Assembly: GCA_963971575.1 (NCBI GenBank)
Contig: OZ020612.1
Span: 70,429,869 to 70,493,868 of the forward strand
Length of the DNA stretch: 64,000 nucleotides
DNA from: Liopterus haemorrhoidalis
Lineage: Eukaryota; Arthropoda; Insecta; Coleoptera; Dytiscidae
Reading direction: 5' to 3'
Below, one piece after another: positions 28,001 through 39,600 of this stretch; position 1 is the first letter of the stretch; each line of letters starts with the position of its first letter. Under the pieces are notes generated by a model. The model had not been told where the DNA came from. It saw only the letters and a program-made list of their open reading frames with translations, and ran no database searches. The translations under genes were made by a program, and so were the position numbers.

Positions 28001-29401
28001 GACCTCAAGATTTCAAAAATTTCAACCGCAGGTCTTTATTGCATTTCGTTTTTGAGATATATCCATGCGAAGATGAATATTTCTATAAATCACGCTATAT
28101 TAAAATTTGTCATGATTTTAAAATACACAAAACGAGTAAGGCCTCAAATTTTTTCTAGGCCTAATAAACTACGAGGAATCCAAAAATTCTAGCGTCAGGT
28201 TGTTTTCTCTAACCATTTCTGAGTTATGATTTTTTTTAAACTCACAATTTTCACAAATTATGTAAATTATGCCATAAAAAAAATTGTCACAATCTCAGAA
28301 CGCATTAAACGATTAAAGCCTCAAATTATTTCTAGATTAAACAAACTACGGAGAATCCAAAAATTTTAATCGGAGGTCGCTGTCTCAAACCGTTTTTGAG
28401 TTGTGCTTTTTTTTAATACACAAGTTTCACAAATAATGTAAATTATACTATTTAAAAAATGCCGTAATCTCAAAACGCGTTAAACGATTAAAGCCCCAAC
28501 TTTTTTCTGTACTAAATAAACTACGGAGATTTTTCTACCCAGAGATGGGTATTCTACACGGAGATATCTATAACCCAGTGATGCACAAACTTTATCAGTT
28601 CCCGGCGCCCTTAATTTACCATATAAGATTTTTTCCGCGGTGCCCCAAGTAAAAACTGGTCTAGCGCACAGTTTGGGAATCGCTGGATTAGTGCTTAATT
28701 TGGATGTCTAAATGGACATTTGTGTTGAATTTTTAAAAGCAAATAATTTGTCATATTTATTAAAATATTTCGGAAAATTTTAAGATCTATTCTTGTACAT
28801 TTGTGAAATTTGGTTTGTAATGTATTTTAAAATGATTCTATTCGTGGTTAAAAACATTGCCCATGACTGTTATATTTATTTGTAAACATATCTTCTTGGC
28901 TTTCAACATTATTTATTCGAAAAATCAAGCTAAAATGGTCATGAACCAGTGGCGGCGCTAGCGATGGGTCCGGGGGGGCCGGGACCCCCTAAAAGTTCCT
29001 CTGGTCCCCCTAGAATTGCTTGGGAAAAAAATATTTTAGAAGTGAGGACCTTTTTTGTTTAGGTCATCACTTGCATTTTCATATGTAAACGATAAAAAAA
29101 TATTTCCTGGTCCCCCCAAGTTTTACTCCAATTTTTTTTAGCCGCCCCAGATTTTAAGAGCTAGCGCCGCTACTGTAATGAACCCTAACAATGCCCTCAA
29201 TAAAAATTCGTTACATATCCAGACACATAGTAACCGATAAAAATATTTATTATTTATAATTCAAATCAAAGTCTAAGATCCAAAATGATGCAAGACGCTA
29301 AAAATGTTTTTATTTATAAACGTTACAGCACAAATGGCGCGCCAGTCGATTACACCCCGTGGTCTATTTTAGGATGTTTCTGTCACTGCACTTTTCCCTT
29401 G

Positions 29402-29433
<32 letters not shown>

Positions 29434-30577
29434 TGTATGCATGCAAGAGGAATGTCTGTGTTACACTTCCTTTTTCTCTTTTTGTACTAACGTTTATGCA
29501 TACCAGACAAAAAATAAAACGACCAAAACATTCAAGATAAGCAGTAAAGCTAATTAGATAGAGAGGAAATAAAAATAAGACTAAATAAAAATGTAGTTAA
29601 TGACATTTAGAATAATGTGTTGATGTATGAACAAAAACAGTATTATAAATAGTTTAGGTACATTAAATAGTTTTGAATTAATTTTCCAATGTGGTTAGCA
29701 ACTGAGAATGTGAATTATATTTTATAAAATTCTGTGGTAGAATTTTAGATTAAAATCTATTTAAAATTTTAATTTAAAAGTAAAATTCTATGTATAAGCT
29801 TAAAGGAGATTGTTTATAATCAGAAATATGGCTCAAAACATAACAGTTTTCCACGTTCTAGTCACTAACTGCAACATAAATAGTTAATTTAATATTTTTT
29901 TCAGTTTCTACTAGTTCATTTCAAGAAAGCACTTCTGTGCTTTCCTGGCCCTTCGAATCGAGAATGTTTTAGTTGGTTAAAATTTTTAAAAATAGGCTAT
30001 TTGCGCCCAACGTAGCCCATTTTAATGACTACACTACATATTAAAAACAATAAATTTAACAATAAATAAATAAATAAAAATAAGAGTCTTATTTGAAAAA
30101 TTAGATTTTTTTATTTATTAGGAGTAGAAACATATAAAAAAATCAGCTGTGGCCACCACAGGAACGACCGTCATCACAAAGTACTTGTATAAAATACATT
30201 CTAGCAGCAGAGTAGAAATAATTTGGCCCAATATTTTCTAACAGAGATATTATTTATCATGACCATAGAAACGTTACATATAAGTATGAAAAAATAGATA
30301 CTTAAAAAAAAATTGAAAAATTATTAAAAATTTTTCGTTTTATCACCAAAATTTGTTAGTTATTGCTTTTATAGCAACTTTTGTTAAATAATTTTTTTTC
30401 GAAATATAATTTTTGTTGTGAAATATTCACAAAAATCTTAAAATCGACACGAGTAAACGCCCATTTATAGTCAAACGATTTTTACCAAAAGTTGTTCAAC
30501 TCGTGCCATTGATGTCAAAAGCTTAAATATGAAGTTTCATAAAAATCCTTATAGCCGAATTTGCTCTGCACGTGTAC

Positions 30578-30611
<34 letters not shown>

Positions 30612-33600
30612 GGACGGAGGGACAGACAGACAGACAGACAGACAGACGGACAGACATACAGACAGACAGACAGACCGACAGACATCATGCTAAAAATAAT
30701 GAAAACGTTATGTAGGGACCTCAATTCGTGGAGATCCAACGAAATCTCGAAACGTCAAAATCGGTATGATTACAATATCTCCCTTATATATGTTGGCGGT
30801 CGGTAAAAAGTCATTTTTTTTCAATATCCGAAGGAATGGAATAAATTAATTTTGACGACCTTCTAACCCATTTTCTAGCAGGCATCGGGCAAGTAAATCC
30901 TCCCCAAGTATATAAAGATTTTTTTTGTTATATCTACAAAACCCTAAGGTCCTCAAGCCCATGTTTCTAACACAAGTAATACTTTGGAATTTACAACAAT
31001 TTAATAAACCATAAAATAATATATGAGCACAGTATTATCTTGTTCGTTATGTTAATGGGGCTAATTAAATAGTACAATTACCTCACGGCCGACTAGATAA
31101 CGTAAACAAGGCAATTTGGATGTTGTCTGTTAGTTTGTTTGCCTGAGATTCTTGGAAACGTGGGAATACATAAACCACGTTAATCCATGTGTGTGTGTGG
31201 TAGGTAATGCATTAAGTAACTTACGTTAAGAATAACATACATAATTTATAAGTTATATATAAGCTACTAACTTTTTGTATTTAAACTTGTTACTGGCTAT
31301 ATAAGATTTATAGGGCTCGTAAATACGATTGTAAATCAATGAACTGCTCTGTTTTCATTTCAATATATTATTAATACTGTGTCAAAATCGAGGATTTGGA
31401 TCCAATGGGTAGATACTATTTGAAGTAGAGTATTCAGGGGCGTCGAAAGACGAGTGAACTCGGTACAAATTACCAGGGACCAGAACTGAATTCTGCTTTT
31501 TTGCAAATCACTATCTATTTTATTATTTGCGATTTTGATGCTTATTTATTTATTTTTTTAATATCTACGTCGGTATTTGTAATACGTACTAATACCTATT
31601 GAGAACTGACATTAACTGAAGTGACGCCTAGCGGAATATTTGGAACTTAACGGAATAGGATTTTGTTGGATGTGGCTCATTTAATTGCATTGTTTGTATG
31701 TGTTAAAGTGGAGAAAACTTTAATAAAATGTCTTTAAAATCGCAACAGAAAATTAACTGCAATGTGAATTGTTGTGTATCAAATGGCAAATGTCAAAAAT
31801 ATCCTATTCCAATCGCCATTTTGTTAGCGACAACAGCGTCTCTATAGGTAATGTCACTTCTCAATAATAACAGAGTTTATAGTAGGCCATATTTGACTGC
31901 AGACTATGTTTATGTATTTGGCTGTTATCAGTATTTTGGGCTGCTTTGAGCGTTTCTATAGGTAACTTCCGCGCGGACAATAGTCATGTCACGTAAATAT
32001 ATTTAATATGTATATTGTATTACAGAAAAAATAAAAACAAATTCTATCTACAAACACTTTTTTGACTAGCCTGCATCCCCGTTTGGGTCGGATAATCGAG
32101 ATCTTACTGAATATTATAAAGAGTTCGAAGCAATAATTCATAAAAAGTTATTTAAAAAAATAAGTAGTTAAGTTTTTACCAGGGCTTCGAAACGGAACAG
32201 AACAAAAAACCGAAAAAAAACGTTATTTTTGTCGGAACAGAAACCGCAGGTAAACCGAAAAAAAATATCGGTAATTTCGGTTCAGATAATGTTTATGGGA
32301 GTGAATATAATAAAATACATTTTATTCAAGATGATTTTTTAAACTGATGAGCAAAAAAAAAATCGTTTTTTTTAACAAGTAAAAAAAAAAAATGCGCTTC
32401 TATTATTTAGGGACGCCCAGTCCCCCCTGGCAAAGACCTTGGTATGATTATTACAAAATAAGGAATAAAATGTTCTTCTAAATTATAGTAGAAAATAATT
32501 TTCTATTACAAATAAAACCATTTAAAAATTTATCACTCGGAACTGAACCGAAAACCGAAAAAAACCCGTTATTTTTGCCGGAACGAAAACCGGAACCGAA
32601 CTGATATTTATTTTTTTAATTGAACCGGAACAAAAACCGAAACGAAAAAATAACGGTTCGAAGCTCTGGTTTTTACTATTAATAAAAAAGTTTTAAAAGC
32701 TCTTACCTTAACTTCTTTAACATCTTCCCCAACAAGATTGCCAACAGTTGTCATCTGTTGGTCAATCCACTCCTTGACCTGTTCGCTTCCTTCGCGGTAC
32801 TGCTTCCAGAGTTGAACAGCGTCCTGGTACCTGGTGCACAGGTCTTGGAGGTTGGTACACGTGTCGCCCCAGGCCGTCACGGCCTCGCTGACGGCGGCCT
32901 CCACGCGGGCAGACACCTCTGGTGAACAGGTGGAAGTCAGAGGTTCGGCGAACTGGTGCAGCTCTTGAATCAACTGCTCTCGAGAAGTAAAATTGCTGTT
33001 TAGACCCTGCAATCAAAGAATAATGTCTTAATAAACAGGAAAAATTGATGTGAAGTGTAAATTTTCACACATTTCAGGGTTTCGCAGGTATTTAGTAAGT
33101 GAATAATGATTATTTGGGATGCCAAAACAAATTTTAGGTTAAAATATTTTTTTTTTGTTAATTTTAATTCGAATGCCTAATACCATTATGTAGGTTTCTA
33201 AATATGTGCAGTATTTTTTTTTATATATAGCAAGGTTCATTAAGATTTTGAAAATTGCGCTTATGGCTTTCATTGATTGTTTTAGTCATAAGCTCCGCCC
33301 TTCTGATTTCGTGTATTTATAGGAATATAAATAGCAGTATAGCAGTAATATATTTAGGCACTAATATGATACAGACATTATAACACATGACATAACATAT
33401 ATTTTATATATTTTATTTTTTTACTTGTATCCATGATATTATATATAAGTTACTTGGTTGTAAGTCCAAGAGTATTCAATTTCAACAATTTCCACTTGTT
33501 ATTAAATTGACGCTTTTAAAAATTAGATACGCCGGTCATCATGGCGTAGTTGTTAGTGTAGCGATGCACTGGCTTCTAGGCCATGAGGGCTCGGGTTCGA

Positions 33601-36600
33601 ATCCCGGTTATGGCATGGATTTTGGCCCAAATATAACTAGAAGTTAGAAAAAATAATTTAAATAAAATAAAAATGCAAAAAAAAGAAGAAAAAATGAAAT
33701 TGCCTCGAGGCCGGATTGAACTCAAGTTTGCAAATTAGAACGCCAGTGTACTAAGCATTACACCATCTAAGCGCTCTGTTTACTGTACTACATAATATCA
33801 TTAATATCATAAATATTTTACATGGTCAAGCAAAAAACACAAAAAATGCGTTATTTTCCGAAAACATAATCCGATCAAAACTTCCTGTTGTGCTATTCCG
33901 GTTCACACCACTGTACATTACTTAAAATGTTTTCAGATTTTTAGTTTAAACCATCTGGGCTACAGGGTGTGGGACAAAATTTTTTTTTCACGATTTTGGC
34001 AAAAATCGCTTCAAATTAATTTATTTTGCAAAAATAAAATTTTGATCGTTAATCCACGTACCAAGGGCTTTCATTTGATACCCTACACAGAATTATAAAA
34101 AAATATTTTTTTTTTCGATGAGCATATATTTGTTTATATTTTTAGGGGGATATGTTTTTTAGATGTTTTAGTATTTTTCCTATGTGCGGCTCAAAGAGTT
34201 GTATAAGCATGCCAAATTTCAACTCTCTAGGTTTAGCCATTTGGCTACAATTTTTACCGAACAGACAGACAGACATACCTACAAAACCCTAAAAAATTGT
34301 TGTTCCCAAAATTAACTAAATAAGAGATTATTCCTAGAAATTCTAAAAAATAATATATTACTACAGTCTGTTCCAAACGGTTAAGCGGAACTAGATTTTG
34401 CAATCTAGTTACTTTCATCGTTTAAATCGTGCCTTTCGGCCGTTTTGTTTAAGCTTTGTAAATCATACTTACAATAAACATTTTTTGTTTAAGGTTAATA
34501 TCATTTTAAAATGTAATTTTCTTTATATTTTGATTTTTTGTGTCATTCTTAATACAAATTTCCCATTTATTTATTTTTTTGTCATTAAAATATCTAAAAA
34601 AAATATTTAATTTTGACATATGTCATTCGTTTCCATGGTTTCATTGTTGGAATTTTAAATTTTGACATCCCAACGTGAAAAATGAAATAACCCAAGCAAA
34701 GTCCCTTCTCGAGACAACCTAAAAGAACGAAATTCCCATTTAGTTCCGCTTAACCGTTTGGAACAGACTGTACGTCTATATTTACTTATAATTTTAAATC
34801 AATTCACTCAAAAAAACCAATTCTCACCTTTCATAACGCAAACAATATAAATTGTTTACATTACCTATACTACTATGGAAACGCATTCAATCATTTTTAT
34901 AAATAAAAGTTTTATTTAAAAGGATGACCTAATTACAAGCAATAAATATAGAAGTGATCTCGATAGCAGAACTATTACAATATAAATACAAAAGTAACGG
35001 TTTTCAATATAAAGCAAGTAGCAAAGATGGTTATTTAGATTAATTATTTACAGTAATTAATAAATTTAATTTACTTAATTTGCGTAAAAATTAAAATGCG
35101 TGTATTAAAATGTAATTAATATGATACGCATCAAAGCATAGAGTATGTGGATACACTTCTCAAGAATGTTATCGATTTGTGAAGTCCGATAAACAAGGAT
35201 TTGGCGGAAACCGATGGCTTGTTTGCCGATAATGAATAAGTTCAGCCGAGTTCATTTCTAAATTTCAAGTACTTTATTTGATTAATGCCGGTTGCTAAAG
35301 AACGAGTTGAATGTTTTAACTCGAGTTACCCATAACTCAATTTATTATTATTAATATTTTTGGTCTCAGCAGAGCCGCAGTAAGGAAAACTTGCGATAGG
35401 GGCAAAACTGTGTTTTGACGCCCCTTGGGAAATAAATGTAAGTGAATTCCCAGTGAAGAGCAAAAAAAAAGAAGGTCCTCACCTCCCAAATTCCAAGTGA
35501 AGAGCAAAAAAAAAGTCCTAACTTTCGCAATATGCGCCATATTTTAAGGGGGCGCCCCCATCAAGCTCATCAGCGCCCTTTTCCTTAGTGCGCTAGTGGC
35601 CGGAATAGTACAAATTTTTGATCAGATTATGTTTTCGGAAAATTTTTTTTTTTGTGTTTTTTTTGTTGACGATGCACAAAAGTTATAGTTATGTAACAAA
35701 TTATATTAGAAGGCGTATCCTGTTCTAATGGTTAGTTTGCTCGCTTTGTCACGGGCAGATGAGACATTTTTTTTTCAATTTTTATTTTGTTTAAATTAAT
35801 TTATCAAAATTCTAGTTATATTTTGGCAAATGTTGCATTTAATTTTTAAGAGCGTAAATTTAATAATCAATTGGAATTGTTGGAATAATATTTTCATTCT
35901 ATGTATCATGTATACAAAACCTGAGGGGCGGAGCATATTACTTAAAACAACCAATGGAAGCCATAGGCGCAATTTTCAAAATCTTAATGAACCTTGCTAT
36001 ATAAAAAAAAATACTGCACATATTTAGAAAGCGAAATAATGGTATTAGGTATTCGAATTAAAATTAACAAAAAGATATTTTAACAAAGAATTTGTCTTAA
36101 AGCTTTAGATTAACAGATGATAAATTATTTTAAAAATATCGTTCATTTTGCCCTGATTACTACAAAGCAAAATTTGTCCTACACACTCAGCATGCCGCCT
36201 TCACTTATTATATACCTGCGAAATCCTGCAATATATGGATTTTTTGAGCATTTGAGATTTTATGGGCATTGTGAAAGTTCTTAAAAACCAGGCTACCGAA
36301 TAAAAAAAAAAGTTTTTAAATCATTTTAATATGACGCGATTTTATCAAAAAAAAATCCCCTAGATGGGTTGATTTAAAAATTAGACGTTTATCACTAAAA
36401 GTCTAATTTTTTGCGGAACCCTTCAAGACCTTCACGAATACCTTCTGAAATATTTGTCAAAAAAAAATGCAGTAATTTTTAATAAACTTTTGATTACTAA
36501 ATTGCCATAAAATTAATATATTTAAAATTTTGTTTTTTTTATAGGGGTTGGACCTCTTTTACGCGCTATTTGCGCGTAAAAAAGTACATCGAGGAATTTC

Positions 36601-39600
36601 TACATCTAAAGAACTTGTAGGAAACAATATCTCTAATAAATTTTTAAACAAGTATTTTTATAGAAGTTATCGATCTCGTCATTAATATTTTAAAACAAAA
36701 TTACGGTCTAGCAACAATATTGTTAATAGCTATTTGGAAAGTTAAAAGTTTTAGCTATTGGCAACAATGATAAACAATAATACACCATTGTTATTATACA
36801 CTTAACTTACAATTATGAACAAAATTATATGTAATACCAAAGAGTACTCACTTGAAAGTTTCTGTAATTAAATTACTGCAGATTCAAGTTCATAAACTCT
36901 GCTTCAAACTTATACATTGTTTATAATTAAACCAATAAACAGGATATGCAAAAATAGATTTAAACATAAACACACCACTAAATTCAACAAAATAACACCA
37001 AAAATAATTAAGATTTCCTCATACCTATATTAAAAAACAAAACTTTACAACAATGAACGCACAATACAACCATTGTTGACACCTAACCTTACAATTTTTT
37101 TTACACGTACCAAAAGTCATTTAAAAAATAAAACAACACGTGTTAATTTTGTTTTGAAACTTGAAAACACCGCATTGCTACGTAATACGTCTATACAGCA
37201 CAACGATTCAACGAGCACTGACGCGAAAAATTGATAACATTAAACTTTATTTTTACATTGTTTCATTTCGTTATCTCATACTTATCAGATAAATTAGTTT
37301 ATAATCCGTTTAGTGTGTTTATTCATAGAGTACATTTTCTTTGATCTCCTTTGATATTACATAATAATTGAGCTATAGGATTATTTTATCTTTAATCTAT
37401 CCAAATACAGGCATACCATATTTACAGAGAAATATTAAATTTGGCGAATATTAGATTTTTGCTTATATCAAGTGTGCTATGTATTTTATTAAAACAAATG
37501 AATTGCCATTCAAATCTATTAATTATAATGATAATTGGGCCCAATTTATCCGAAGTCGTATCTTTTATAGTTTCCTAGATCCCCATACATTTCCGGTTAA
37601 ATGGGACACCTAGTGCATTCGTTCATCCGTACACTTTTCCATTGAAATTGTTTCTCGCATTCCGTACACTGGTTTTGTGCAACTTATTTGTGCACTTTAC
37701 GGCATGACCGTACCGCCCAAATCATTTTAAATCTCTTTGTACCTACCTACAATCAGAGTTGGGCAACTTGCAATCAAACTAATGATTGAGGATTCAGATT
37801 AAAAAATTTAACTTCAAGACTTGATTAATAAGGAAGGTACATCAATCATAATTCAGTTATTCACACTGGTAACTAAATTAAATATTTACTCATTATCATG
37901 ATTAAATTTTTAGTTATGACTGAAACTAAAATCTTGATTGAGATTTGATTTTTTCACTCTCACAGTTCATTGGAATTTATTATTTGTACATTGTAGACGT
38001 CTGACGCAGATTTAATTTATGAAAAATTTGAGTGATTTTACAATTAAATATTTGTATTTTTTCGCTAACATGAGTGACAACGATACTCGTGAAAGTTTTG
38101 ATGCATCGATTCTTGTAATATCTGAAGCAGCAAGAGCTTCAAACTCTTCTCAGTAAGCCAATAATGATAAGAGAAGAAATGTTTTATTTAAATCAAAAAC
38201 GGTAGAAGATACGTTTTTTTCAATATTCAATATATTTCAATATTTAGCCGAAAAAACTTTGTAGAGCAACACAAGTTCATTGCTTAATGCGGTCAATGCC
38301 AACCTGAAGTTGAAATTAAAGGATATAAAAATAGTTCATCGAATTTTAATATCTCTTCTTAAAAGACAACACGGAAACGACGCATTTATTGCATTTAAAA
38401 ACATTGATTCTAAAGGTAGAAAAACAGCTGTTTCTCAAAAATCAAGAACAATTAGAGCCGGAAAATGTAATGCTCTTTCGAAAGCTGCAAAACGGCCGAA
38501 AATTATTGACAATTTGGGTACAGGGATATTATATATGTAATATATAAATTAATCCAAGCGATTCAAATTTTGAATGGAAAGGTGTTATAGTTGTTAGAAT
38601 GCGATTCAATAAAACTGTATTATGTTTTACTGAATCGCCTACAAACAACGTTTATCAAAATCGATTCCAACCAAGTTTATGTTTGTTATTGTAAATTGCA
38701 CTCTGATTACCATCGTGTTTTGTATTTCATCAAAGCGAAAACTTTAATAACAGTGATAAATATGGTCCGTTAAAAGTATTTACAGAAAAGAACGCACGGT
38801 TTTTAATAGTACCAAATTATTTCACATAATTGTCGTGAATGTCCCTGAAAGTTATGCAACTTACAGTTCCCGTAAGTTACATTGGTAGTATAACTTTGAA
38901 GTACCTGAACTTCCAACTAATTTAAATTGAGTATATTTGAATTATTAGCATTGGCGTACGCAAGATACTTGTTACAAGATACAAGGATATTTTTTTGCAA
39001 TTTATAATTAATTTCTTAGAAGCGTGCGGAACTAGAGCCCGTCCATTCGTTTGAATGCAGTATTGCTCTTATGGTAAACGGCACCGGTGTTGTCTAATGT
39101 TGTAAAAGTGCCCAATTTTATGTTCTTTTGTTGTTCATTGAAACTAAATGGAAAAAGTATCGGAGACACGCATATCATATAAAAATCAGGTAACACGGTA
39201 CAGATATGAATAAGCATTTGTAGAATACCGTGTCTTCACACATCAGCGCGTTTTAAAGCCAGCAACGGCGTCACGAAACGAAAGGACAGAATCATTAGGA
39301 GAACCCATAAGAGAGTATGAAAAAGAACGACTCCATTCATCCTGTACTGCATTCTAACGTTTGAACGGACTATAGATAGTGATTTATTTATTTATTTATT
39401 TATTTAATGATATCTACCTACATCTCAGATATTAAGTAATTTTTTTAATGTTAGCTAATCTACCCAAAATCAAGAATTTAAATATCTAATGTCAAAATTA
39501 TGAAATATATTTAATTTTGTTTATACACTTGTTAAAATAATATTTCCTTAAAATTTCTCATCGTTTCAAAAAGTGATATTTTAAATATATCCCTCGTTCC

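Noticed and set aside
30578..30683. Regular array considered as CRISPR-like
   Set aside because: It is a tetranucleotide microsatellite without spacers, in an animal genome.
30515..30806. Open frames on both strands with regular cysteine/valine or threonine/aspartate repeats
   Set aside because: They are translations of the GACA array, which has no stop in several frames.
38280..38540. 86-codon open frame with basic residues
   Set aside because: No recognised domain, no splice or promoter context; length is possible by chance.
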